The translations under genes and the position numbers were made by a program. The notes under the pieces were generated by a model. It did not search any database and was not told where the DNA came from. It saw nothing but the letters and a program-made list of their open reading frames with translations. Shown piece after piece: positions 51,937-61,616 of a DNA stretch of 64,000 nucleotides. Within the stretch, counting starts at the first letter, position 1; each line of letters opens with the position of its first letter. Source of the stretch: Halostella limicola (GTDB taxonomy: Archaea > Halobacteriota > Halobacteria > Halobacteriales > Natronoarchaeaceae); the NCBI RefSeq assembly GCF_003675875.1, contig NZ_RCDI01000001.1, forward strand, positions 1,302,001-1,366,000, in the 5' to 3' direction.

Positions 51937-52927
51937 AGGTCACCTGCGGGTTCACGTAGGCGTAGAGGGCGTCGACGAGGATGTTGAGGACCACGAAACC
52001 GACGCCGATGACGATGATGGAGCCCTGTACCACCGGCCAGTCCCGTGCCTGGATGCTGTTGATGATGAGCGTCCCCAGGCCGGGCCAGTTGAACACCGCC
52101 TCGGTGATGACGGCGCCGCCGATGAGCGTGCCGAGCTGGAGGCCGACGACGGTGATGATCGGGATCAGGGTGTTCCGGAGGGCGTGTTTGTACCGGACCA
52201 GCGTCTCCGGCAGACCCTTCGCCCGCGCGGCGCGGACGTACCCCTGTCCCAGCTCTTCGAGCATTCCGCTGCGGGTGAGCCGCGTGATGAGCGCGGTGAA
52301 GTACGTCCCGAGCGTGATGGCGGGGAGCGTGACGTGCCAGAGCCACGTCGAGAGATCGTTCCACGCCAGCCCGAACTGGAAGGCGACGAGGTGCGCGACC
52401 CCGTCGTCGATCCCGACGGGCCGTCGGCTCGTCGGGAAGAGGTTCAGCTGGACCGCAAAGACGATGATCAGCATGATGCCGAGCCAGAAGTTCGGCGTGC
52501 TGATCCCCGCCAGCGAGAACACCGTCGCGCCGTAGTCGGCGGGTTCGTGCCGCCGCGTCGCGCTGAGGACGCCGAGCGGGATGGCGATGACGACGGCGAC
52601 GATCGTCGCGGCCACCGCGAGTTCGAGCGTCGCCGGGAGCTTCCCGATGATACGCCCGCTCGCCTCCGTCTTCGTCACCAGCGACGTCCCCATGTCGCCG
52701 ACGAGCAGGCCGGCGATGTAGTCGAGGTACTGCACGTACAGCGGCTGGTCGAGGCCGAGTTCGGCGACCACCTGCTGGCGAGTACTCTCGCTAACGTCGG
52801 GGGGCAACAGCACGTTCGCGGGGTCGCCGGGCGAGATGAACCGCAGACCGAAGACCACCGTCACGACGCCCCAGATGACGAACAGCCCCTGCAGGGCGCG
52901 CTTCAGGAGGAACCGTGAGAGGGACAT
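51929..52927 (-). CDS. Peptide ABC transporter permease (DppB-like)
   Basis: This 332-residue permease has six predicted helices. Typical DppB features are the N-terminal helix, F-I-S-P-G-D-P-A, L-G-L-D-Q-P-L-Y-V-Q-Y and L-G-V-L-S-A-T-R-R. The EAA loop is Y-V-R-A-A-R-A-K-G-L, followed by R-N-T-L-I-P-I-I-T-V-V-G-L-Q. It forms the channel with the DppC-like protein. It lies 4 bp after the binding-protein gene and overlaps the next permease by 8 nt. Confidence 0.94.
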   Translation of the reverse strand: MSLSRFLLKRALQGLFVIWGVVTVVFGLRFISPGDPANVLLPPDVSESTRQQVVAELGLDQPLYVQYLDYIAGLLVGDMGTSLVTKTEASGRIIGKLPATLELAVAATIVAVVIAIPLGVLSATRRHEPADYGATVFSLAGISTPNFWLGIMLIIVFAVQLNLFPTSRRPVGIDDGVAHLVAFQFGLAWNDLSTWLWHVTLPAITLGTYFTALITRLTRSGMLEELGQGYVRAARAKGLPETLVRYKHALRNTLIPIITVVGLQLGTLIGGAVITEAVFNWPGLGTLIINSIQARDWPVVQGSIIVIGVGFVVLNILVDALYAYVNPQVTYD

Positions 52928-52931
52928 TCAG

Positions 52932-54506
52932 TCACTGCTGGGAGATCGCGTAGGCGTCAATGCGTTCGTCGCTGCGGGCGCTCCAGTCGATCCGCTCGCT
53001 GGCCCCGTAGACGCTGTACTGGCGGTTCAGGTAGATCCAGGGGGCGCGCTCGTGGAGCATGCCGTTGACCTCCTGTATCGTCTGCTCGCGCTCCTCGGCG
53101 GCCTGCGACCCCGCCTGTTCCATCATCTCGTCTATCTCCTCGTCGCTGTAGCTGGAGAGCGCGCCGTCGGTGGTGAGCAGGGCGGTGATGACGAGGCCGC
53201 CGTCGAACGTCGCTTCGCCCCAGCCGATCAGGTACCACGGCGGCTTGTCCTCGATGTTGCCGGTCAGCAGTTCGTCGACCAGCGCGCCGAAGTCGCGCTG
53301 GTTCACCGAGGCCGAGACGTTGCTCAGTTCGTCGATGTAGCCGGCGACGGCCTGCGCGATCTCCAGGTCCTTGAGGTAGCGTCCGACCGGGGTGTGAAGC
53401 TCGATCTCCGCGCCCGCGTGGCCGCTCTCCTCGACGAGCCGCTCGGCCTCCTCGGGGTCGTAGGGGTACGGTTCGACGTCCGGGTTGTGGCCGACGAACC
53501 CCTCGAGCGTCGGCTGACCGGTCTGCTCGCCGAAGCCGCCGAGCACGTTGCTGACGATGCTTTCGAGATCGATGGCGTAGTTCATCGCCTGCCGGAACTG
53601 CTGGCTGGAGAACGGCTCCACGTCGTAGCGCATCGCGTTGTAGATGATGCGGGTGCTCGGCGCGGCGGCGATCCGGGCCGCGTCCGAGTCCTCTACCCGG
53701 TTCACCTCCTGCGGCGGCACGTTGACGACGATGTCCGTCTCCTCGTTGAGGAGCTGGTTCACCCGGGTGCTGGCCTCCTCAGCTGCCGTGAACGTCAGCT
53801 GCGAGACCTCGGCGGGGTCTCGCCAGTAGTCCTCGTTGCGGCTCATGACGACCTCCTCGTCCTCGGTGTAGTCGTCGAGGACGAACGGGCCGGTGCCGTT
53901 CATCTGCTTGCCGATCTCGTCCTTCGAGCGGTCCTCGACCCACGACTGCTGCATCACGTCGCAGTACGTCGCGAACTCCTGGAAGACGACCGGGTTGAGG
54001 CCGTCGGACGTCACGACGACCGCGCGCTCGCCGTCGGCCGCCTCCGCGCCCGTGACGCCCGCGAGCTGGTCGCGCTGCGGGCTCGCGAAGCCGACGTCCT
54101 CCTGAACGATGCGGTTGATACTGTACGCGACGTCTTCCGGCGTGAGGTCGTCGCCGTTGTGGAACTGGACGTCCTCGCGGATGGAAAAGCGGACCTGGCC
54201 ATCCTCGACGCGCTCGTACTCCGTAGCGAGCTTCTCGATGACCTGACCGTCGGCGTTCCGACTCAACACGCCCTCGTAGGCGTGCAGCATCACCACGTCG
54301 GTCGGGGTCTCCCGGTGGTCGTGCGGGTCGAGGCCGGACGGCATCTGTCCCTGCGTGATCGACACCTCGAACTCGTCGGGCTGCTCTTCGCCCTCGCTGC
54401 CGTCGTCGCCGCCGAGACACCCGGCGACCGACGCCGTCGCGGCCGCGCCGCCCGCGGCCTTCAGGAAATCCCGCCGCCCGACCGATGATCTGGTATCACG
54501 TGACAT
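52932..54506 (-). CDS. Peptide ABC transporter substrate-binding lipoprotein
   Basis: This 524-residue SBP_bac_5 receptor is the first gene of the operon. It has a Tat signal (G-R-R-D-F-L-K) and lipobox V-A-G-C, then an acidic linker. Family features are L-D-P-H-D near residue 70, V-Q-F-H-N-G-D-D-L-T-P-E-D-V-A-Y-S-I and R-Q-A-M-N-Y-A-I-D. C-terminal helices end near R-Q-Y-S-V-Y. Ligand is probably di- or oligopeptide, though related receptors bind nickel or sugars. ATG 54506 gives a strong Tat start with a TATA element 27 bp upstream. Confidence 0.93.
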   Translation of the reverse strand: MSRDTRSSVGRRDFLKAAGGAAATASVAGCLGGDDGSEGEEQPDEFEVSITQGQMPSGLDPHDHRETPTDVVMLHAYEGVLSRNADGQVIEKLATEYERVEDGQVRFSIREDVQFHNGDDLTPEDVAYSINRIVQEDVGFASPQRDQLAGVTGAEAADGERAVVVTSDGLNPVVFQEFATYCDVMQQSWVEDRSKDEIGKQMNGTGPFVLDDYTEDEEVVMSRNEDYWRDPAEVSQLTFTAAEEASTRVNQLLNEETDIVVNVPPQEVNRVEDSDAARIAAAPSTRIIYNAMRYDVEPFSSQQFRQAMNYAIDLESIVSNVLGGFGEQTGQPTLEGFVGHNPDVEPYPYDPEEAERLVEESGHAGAEIELHTPVGRYLKDLEIAQAVAGYIDELSNVSASVNQRDFGALVDELLTGNIEDKPPWYLIGWGEATFDGGLVITALLTTDGALSSYSDEEIDEMMEQAGSQAAEEREQTIQEVNGMLHERAPWIYLNRQYSVYGASERIDWSARSDERIDAYAISQQ

Positions 54507-54527
54507 GGGAAACACATTGCGCCTCTG

Positions 54528-54538
54528 TTTTATATAAA
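54528..54538 (-). promoter_or_regulatory. TATA element of the peptide ABC operon
   Basis: On the minus strand TTTATATAAAA is centred ~27 bp before the ATG at 54506, one of the clearest TATA boxes in the window. The operon mRNA is probably leaderless. Confidence 0.7.
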
Positions 54539-54611
54539 TGATGGTGGATTCGCCGGACGCGGCCGCGGTGTCGACCGCTATTGTGAGAAACGGTAACAAT
54601 CCACCAGTGTC

Positions 54612-54617
54612 TTTAAG
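54612..54617 (+). promoter_or_regulatory. TATA element of the RNase H gene
   Basis: TTTAAG lies 24-29 bp before the ATG at 54641, the expected position for a leaderless mRNA. It faces the ABC operon promoter ~80 bp away. Confidence 0.5.
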
Positions 54618-54640
54618 TCCGTGAGCCTCGGAACTGGAGT

Positions 54641-55282
54641 ATGGCCGTTCATGGCCGGCCCGCGTTGCGGGATCTCTTCGACGAGTCACCGACGCCGCAC
54701 ATCGCCCATCCGCCCGAGACCCACCATCGGGACTTCTACGTCGCGACCGACGGCTCCTTCCGAGCCTCTGGTCCGGGCGGACTCGGCGTCGTCATCGAGA
54801 CTCGCGACGGGACGAAAGTGACGCGGCTCTCCGTTCCGGACAGCTCACCGGACAACAACGTCGCCGAGTACCGCGCGCTCCACCTCGGCCTCGACGTTCT
54901 GGCGGCCCGCGCGCCGCCGGACGCCCGCGTGGGCCTGCTGCTGGACCACGACGACCTCGCCGAGAACGTCAACGCCGCGGTGCTCGCCGCCCGCCACCCG
55001 AACAACGAGCCGCCGCGACCGTACACCGTCCCGGACGCGAGCACGAGCCACTGGCGCGGCATCCGTGCCCGGCTCTCGGGCTTCGACGAGGCGCGGGCCG
55101 CCCGCATCCGGAGCGAGCAGAACCCGGCGCATCCGCTCGCGAACTCGCCCGACCACTACGCGCACGTCAACCGCGACGCGGAGCGCTGCGTCCTGCCGGA
55201 GGCGCCACAGCCCGCCGCCGCGGACCAGCGGTTCCCGCCGCCGTCGCGGGCCGACCGTCACGCGAACGGCGCGTCCGACTGA
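54641..55282 (+). CDS. Ribonuclease HI-like protein
   Basis: This 213-residue RNase H family protein shows the catalytic acids: Y-V-A-T-D-G-S-F (Asp ~37), N-N-V-A-E-Y-R-A-L (Glu), L-L-D-H-D-D-L (Asp) and a late N-R-D-A-E (Asp). The N-terminal 30 residues carry H-I-A-H-P-P-E, and the protein lacks the basic protrusion of E. coli RNase HI. The layout fits characterised RNase HI from Halobacterium. It would remove RNA from RNA/DNA hybrids. Confidence 0.85.
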   Translation: MAVHGRPALRDLFDESPTPHIAHPPETHHRDFYVATDGSFRASGPGGLGVVIETRDGTKVTRLSVPDSSPDNNVAEYRALHLGLDVLAARAPPDARVGLLLDHDDLAENVNAAVLAARHPNNEPPRPYTVPDASTSHWRGIRARLSGFDEARAARIRSEQNPAHPLANSPDHYAHVNRDAERCVLPEAPQPAAADQRFPPPSRADRHANGASD

Positions 55283-55347
55283 ACGGCGCCGCTCCGCGGT
55301 CGCTTTTTCAGGACCACGCCGAGAGGGCTCCAGCGGCGCCGCGGTCG

Positions 55348-55812
55348 CTACCTCGACACCGGCGGGAAGTGCACCCGGTCGAACCAGAAGTCCTCGACCG
55401 CCTCGGCGAGGGCGACGAACTCGGCCGGGTCCGTCGGTTTCGACAGGTAGGCGTTCGCGTTGGCGTCGTAGCACTGGGCGATGTCCTCCCTGTCCTCGGA
55501 GCTCGTCAGCATCACCACGGGGAGGCGTCTGAGGTCGGGGTCGTCCCTGATCGCTTCGAGCACCCCGCACCCGTCCCTCCCGGGGAGGTTCAGGTCCACG
55601 AGCGCGAGGTCGGGGAGCGACGCCGACTCGCTCGCGCTTCGCCGCGCCAGGCGCTCGACGGCGTCGTCCCCGTCGTCGACCGCGCGGATCGTCGTCTCGG
55701 CGTCCGTCGCCGCGAACGCCTCGCGCGTGAGCCGGACGTCACCGGGGTTGTCTTCGACGAGGAGCACGTCGATCGGTTCGTCCGTCCGTCGGTGTCGGTT
55801 ATGATTAGGCAT
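55348..55812 (-). CDS. Single-domain response regulator (CheY/Rcp1-like)
   Basis: This 154-residue receiver domain begins V-L-L-V-E-D-N-P-G-D-V-R-L-T-R-E-A-F, the Rcp1 type. The phospho-acceptor Asp is in L-A-L-V-D-L-N-L-P-G, the T/S switch in V-V-M-L-T-S-S, and the conserved Lys in Y-L-S-K-P. There is no output domain. No histidine kinase is adjacent; it may take phosphate from a distant kinase. The 235-bp spacer upstream holds no gene I can support. Confidence 0.92.
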   Translation of the reverse strand: MPNHNRHRRTDEPIDVLLVEDNPGDVRLTREAFAATDAETTIRAVDDGDDAVERLARRSASESASLPDLALVDLNLPGRDGCGVLEAIRDDPDLRRLPVVMLTSSEDREDIAQCYDANANAYLSKPTDPAEFVALAEAVEDFWFDRVHFPPVSR

Positions 55813-56050
55813 GGGAGCGACACGAGCGTGGAGTCTGTGATGCGCCCGCGATCGCCAGCAGGCGGTCGACCGTCATGGGTGGGCTCCTCCGAAGCGAGAG
55901 ACGCACTGTGCAACTCTCTCGTGTTATTCGAGAGACGACGCCGCCGCTGATAAGGACTGCTTTCTCTCAGATCGTCACACAGTCCCGGAGAGCCCTCGGC
56001 TGCCGCGCCCGCGAAGCGCGACACTGGGACCGGAAACGGTCGAGCGCCGC

Positions 56051-56215
56051 TCAGTCGGGAGATACGAACTCGTCGTTCCCGCAGCTGCAGGTTCCGTCGG
56101 TCCCGACGGGCCGCAGTTCGCCGTTCTCGCTCTTCTGGACGGGATAGATCGTCCCGCACTCGGTGCACTTGCCGAACGTTTCGGGTAGCCCACCCACCCC
56201 GGGTTCGTCCCCCAT
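56051..56215 (-). CDS. Small zinc-ribbon protein (54 aa)
   Basis: From ATG 56215 the product has K-C-T-E-C-G-T-I-Y near residue 15 and C-S-C-G-N-D-E-F near the end, a compact zinc ribbon. A longer version starting at GTG 56275 would add a C-P-T-C-Y knuckle, but those extra codons lack the strong G/C third-position bias of the rest. The start is therefore uncertain. Function unknown. It lies 71 bp downstream of trmB-type gene on the same strand. Confidence 0.65.
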   Translation of the reverse strand: MGDEPGVGGLPETFGKCTECGTIYPVQKSENGELRPVGTDGTCSCGNDEFVSPD

Positions 56216-56286
56216 CTCTGATCCGTTCGACCGATAACACGTAGGACACCGAGAAACTTTCCGTCCGCCGACCACGTTCCGGCCCG

Positions 56287-57084
56287 TTACTGCCCGCTAT
56301 CGAAGACGTCCGGGTCGTCGATGCGCGCGCCCAGGAGGTGGTTGATCCCGACGACCAGCCCGTGGTCGTGGCCGCTCGCCCAGATCGCGGTCTCCTCCAG
56401 TTGGCCGGGGAGCGCGCTTTCGGTGACGGCGCTCAGTAACACTGACCGCCGGTCGACCATCAGCATCCGCCCCAACCACTTCTCCTCCGTCTTCGCGGGG
56501 TCCTTCGCCAGGTCCGTCACCGCCACGGTCGCCGCGGGGGCCTCGTCCGCGATGGCCGCCCTCGCGTCTTCCGACGAAACCTCCACCAGGACGGTCAGGT
56601 CGTGGTCGGCGGCGACGGAGAGGAGCTCGCAGAGTTTTCCGTCGATCATCCGGTCGTCGGCGACGAGCACGTAGATCTCGGACTCCGCGTCTTCGACCAG
56701 CGTCGCGATGCGGTTCGACACGTGGTCCTGGTCCGCGATGGCCCACGCGCCGGTGTCCTCTAGCTCCTCCGATTTGCGGAGGTCGCTCAGCGCTTCGTCG
56801 ACCGCGTCGAGCGTCGATTCGTAGTCGTCACGGAGGATCTCGATGGCGCTCTCCTTCGATATCGACCGGTACTCGCGGGGCTCGGACTGCTGTACGTCGA
56901 CCAGTCCCCGCCGGTGAAGGCGGTCGACGGCGTCGTACACCCGCGACCGTGGCACGTCGGAGAGCTCGCTGACCTCCTTCGCGGTCGCCTTGGGGACCCT
57001 CGACAGCGCGACGAAACAGCGAGCTTCGTACTCCGTGATCCCCAACTCCTCCAGTAGTTTCACCGCTTGTTCCTCCGTAGGCAT
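56287..57084 (-). CDS. TrmB-family transcriptional regulator
   Basis: This 265-residue regulator has a TrmB winged helix at ~1-75: L-L-E-E-L-G-I-T-E-Y-E-A-R-C-F-V-A-L, then A-K-E-V-S-E-L-S-D-V-P-R-S-R-V-Y-D-A-V-D-R-L and a wing with V-Q-Q-S-E-P-R-E-Y-R. A coiled linker (~85-110) leads to a ligand-binding domain, with a PLD-like V-Y/I-Y-V-L-V-A-D segment. TrmB proteins commonly control sugar metabolism, but ligand and targets here are unknown. Confidence 0.9.
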   Translation of the reverse strand: MPTEEQAVKLLEELGITEYEARCFVALSRVPKATAKEVSELSDVPRSRVYDAVDRLHRRGLVDVQQSEPREYRSISKESAIEILRDDYESTLDAVDEALSDLRKSEELEDTGAWAIADQDHVSNRIATLVEDAESEIYVLVADDRMIDGKLCELLSVAADHDLTVLVEVSSEDARAAIADEAPAATVAVTDLAKDPAKTEEKWLGRMLMVDRRSVLLSAVTESALPGQLEETAIWASGHDHGLVVGINHLLGARIDDPDVFDSGQ

Positions 57085-57266
57085 GAAGTACCCCGTCTAA
57101 CTGCCCCAGAGGGGTATGTTGACTGGCCGGGTTGCGACGGGGAATCACCCGCGTTGTTACCAGATAGGACGGGCGCTCGTCCCGTGTTTTCCCGATCGTA
57201 GTGAACGGCCGATGACCCCGGTAGCGCTCACGTTACCCTTTATTTGGGGTCTCGCGTAGGACGGGT

Positions 57267-57437
57267 ATGATCGAACTGGGCCGGTGCGTCGACTGCGGGC
57301 ACGTGCAACCGGGAACGAAGCGAGGCCGGAGCGTCGACCCCCTCGCCGAGGGCGGATGCGCGAAGTGCGAGAACTGCGTCTTCGAGGTGGCCGACGCCGA
57401 GGACGCGAGTATCCGTCCCCGCTTGGCGGTGCAGTAG
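57267..57437 (+). CDS. Small five-cysteine zinc-finger protein (56 aa)
   Basis: This gene was read directly from the sequence: ATG 57267, TAG 57435-57437. Cysteines occur as C-V-D-C-G (residues 7-10) and C-A-K-C-E-N-C (31-37). The beta-rich C-terminus ends R-P-R-L-A-V-Q. CTTTATTTGGGG, about 25-30 bp upstream, is a good TATA candidate. The spacing resembles other haloarchaeal zinc-finger micro-proteins. It is divergent from the TrmB gene and precedes the antiporter gene. Confidence 0.65.
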   Translation: MIELGRCVDCGHVQPGTKRGRSVDPLAEGGCAKCENCVFEVADAEDASIRPRLAVQ

Positions 57438-57498
57438 AGTGGGCAGCCAAAACACCGGAGGAACACGCCTTTTACCGGGTGCCGTCAAACGCTACCCG

Positions 57499-58503
57499 AT
57501 GAACGGTCTCCTCGTCGCGCTCGGACTGGCGGTCGTCGCGACCGGCGTCATCTGGAAGGGCAGCGAGTTCCTCGAACGGTCCGCCGAACGGCTCAGCAAG
57601 CACTACGGGCTCCCCGTCGCCGTCCACGGCGCCATCGTGGTCGCGGTCGGGTCGAGCTTCCCCGAACTCAGCTCCGTCGTCATCAGTACGCTCGTCCACG
57701 GCGAGTTCTCCCTCGGCGTCGGGGCCATCGTCGGGAGCGCCATCTTCAACCTCCTCGTCATCCCGGCGGCGTCCGCGCTCGCCAGCGAACAGCTGGAGAC
57801 GACCCGCGACGTCGTCCTCAAGGACGCGCAGTTCTACGTCATCAGCGTCCTCGTCCTGTTCATCATGTTCGCGCTCGGCGCGACGTACGTCCCCGGCGGG
57901 ACGAACCGGGCCGCGATCCTGACGCCGACGCTCGCGTTCATTCCCCTCGCCACGTACGGCGTCTACGTCTTCCTCCACCAGCAGGACGCCAGCGAGCACG
58001 TCGCCGAGGACGTGGACGTGAACCTCCTTCGGGAGTGGGGGACGCTCGCGGGGGCGCTCGTCCTCATCGCCGTCGGCGTCGAGGGCATCGTCCGCGCCGC
58101 CCTGACGTTCGGCGAGGCGTTCGGCACGCCGAGTTTCCTCTGGGGACTGACCGTCATCGCCGCCGCGACGAGCCTGCCAGACGCGTTCGTCAGCGTCCGC
58201 GCCGCCAAAACCGGCGAGAGCGTTACCAGCCTCACGAACGTCCTCGGGAGCAACACGTTCAACCTCCTCGTCGCCATTCCCATCGGCGTCCTCCTCTCGG
58301 GGACGGCGACGATCAACTTCCTCGCCGCCATCCCGACGATGGGCTTTCTCGCGTTCGCGACGCTCGTGTTCATCGTCTTCACCCGCACGAGCCTCGAACT
58401 CACCGACCCGGAAGCCTACGGCTTCCTCGGGCTGTACGGCGTCTTCCTGGTCTGGATGACGCTCGAATCGGTGGGCATCATCGAGACGGTACAGGGGATC
58501 TAA
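57499..58503 (+). CDS. Sodium/calcium exchanger-family antiporter
   Basis: This 334-residue CaCA-family membrane protein has ten predicted helices in two inverted repeats. The alpha-repeats carry the ion-binding motifs: G-S-S-F-P-E-L-S-S-V and G-S-A-I-F-N-L-L-V in repeat 1, A-T-S-L-P-D-A-F-V-S-V and L-G-S-N-T-F-N-L-L-V in repeat 2. It exchanges a cation, likely Ca2+ or K+, for Na+ or H+. The Asp in place of Glu in repeat 2 (L-P-D) deviates from the common L-P-E and may affect ion choice. ATG 57499. Confidence 0.9.
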   Translation: MNGLLVALGLAVVATGVIWKGSEFLERSAERLSKHYGLPVAVHGAIVVAVGSSFPELSSVVISTLVHGEFSLGVGAIVGSAIFNLLVIPAASALASEQLETTRDVVLKDAQFYVISVLVLFIMFALGATYVPGGTNRAAILTPTLAFIPLATYGVYVFLHQQDASEHVAEDVDVNLLREWGTLAGALVLIAVGVEGIVRAALTFGEAFGTPSFLWGLTVIAAATSLPDAFVSVRAAKTGESVTSLTNVLGSNTFNLLVAIPIGVLLSGTATINFLAAIPTMGFLAFATLVFIVFTRTSLELTDPEAYGFLGLYGVFLVWMTLESVGIIETVQGI

Positions 58504-58600
58504 ACGGCTGGGAAGGGACGTCGATCGGTCACGCTCACGACTCCGTCGCGCCCGCCCACGACAACCGCGAACCGGGGCCCATACCCGCTCCTTCCCGCCG

Positions 58601-58659
58601 CGAGCGGGTCACTCCTCAGTCGGAGTAGTTCGCGAGGTCACTACTCGTTCACCCGCTCG
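58601..58659. terminator. Nested palindrome between convergent genes (possible bidirectional terminator)
   Basis: An outer 9-bp stem, CGAGCGGGT (58601-58609) with ACCCGCTCG (58651-58659), encloses two mutually exclusive hairpins. They are ACTCC/GGAGT (58611-58626) and GAGTAGT/ACTACTC (58623-58646). It fills the spacer between the antiporter gene (+) and malic enzyme gene (-), so it may form the 3' end of either mRNA. No U-tract is obvious. Alternatively it is another member of the palindrome family. Confidence 0.45.
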
Positions 58660-58661
58660 AA

Positions 58662-60920
<2,259 letters not shown>

Positions 60921-60994
60921 AGGTGGAGAACGTCACCATCGGGCGTTATAAACTTTGACGAAACGACTGTTCGACGGACGTCGAAAGACGATCA

Positions 60995-61504
60995 TCACGC
61001 GGCGTCCCCGTCGGGCGGGTCGTCCTCCCCGTAGTCCTCGTACCGCCGCTCGGCGGCGGCCTCGCCCAGCGAGTTCCTGACGACGAGGGTCCCGCGCTCG
61101 CCGAGCGCGGACGTCTCGGCGCCGGACCCGAACCCCGCGAAGCGGTGGTAGACGGGCGGCGACTGTTCCAGCACCGTTCCGTCGCCGCTCCGACTGGACA
61201 CCACCAACAGCGCGCCCGGTTCGAGCGTGAGGTCGTCGACGGCGTACGTGCGGCGATCGTCGTACTCCACGACGTATCCCGAAACGTCGAGGGGTTCGTC
61301 ACCGGCGTTCTCGAGTTCGACGTACTCGTAGTCGAAGAACGTGCGTTCGACTTCCCGCGGGTAGACACCGCGGATCCACAGATCCCCGGACGTGGCGGTG
61401 GTCGCGTCGTCAGGAGCGTCGCCCCCGGACGAGGGGTCACGGCGATCGAGACAGCCGGCGGTCAGCCCCGTCGCGAGCGCACCGGCGAACGCGCGTCGGT
61501 TCAC
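60995..61504 (-). CDS. Lamin-tail-domain lipoprotein
   Basis: The protein has 169 residues (GTG start). Signal R-R-A-F-A-G-A-L-A-T-G-L-T-A-G-C ends in a lipobox with Cys18. After a linker, the lamin-tail (LTD) domain is visible at ~40-150: Y-E-Y-V-E-L-E-N-A-G-D-E-P-L-D-V-S-G-Y, then L-E-P-G-A-L-L-V-V and L-V-V-R-N-S. LTD proteins in haloarchaea are exported and often accompany nucleases, but no nuclease is adjacent here. Surface function unknown. Confidence 0.8.
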   Translation of the reverse strand: MNRRAFAGALATGLTAGCLDRRDPSSGGDAPDDATTATSGDLWIRGVYPREVERTFFDYEYVELENAGDEPLDVSGYVVEYDDRRTYAVDDLTLEPGALLVVSSRSGDGTVLEQSPPVYHRFAGFGSGAETSALGERGTLVVRNSLGEAAAERRYEDYGEDDPPDGDAA

Positions 61505-61616
61505 GGGAGGCGTTCGTCCCCTCCTTGCATATGCTTTCGGGCGGAGAAAAGCGGCGGGCGACCCGTCGTAACCGGCCGCACCGTCGCGGCGTACTGCATT
61601 GTGTACCGAACGCCGG

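Noticed and set aside
56216-56275. N-terminal extension of the zinc-ribbon gene with an extra C-P-T-C knuckle
   Set aside because: The extra codons lack G/C third-position bias and need a GTG start; kept only as an alternative.
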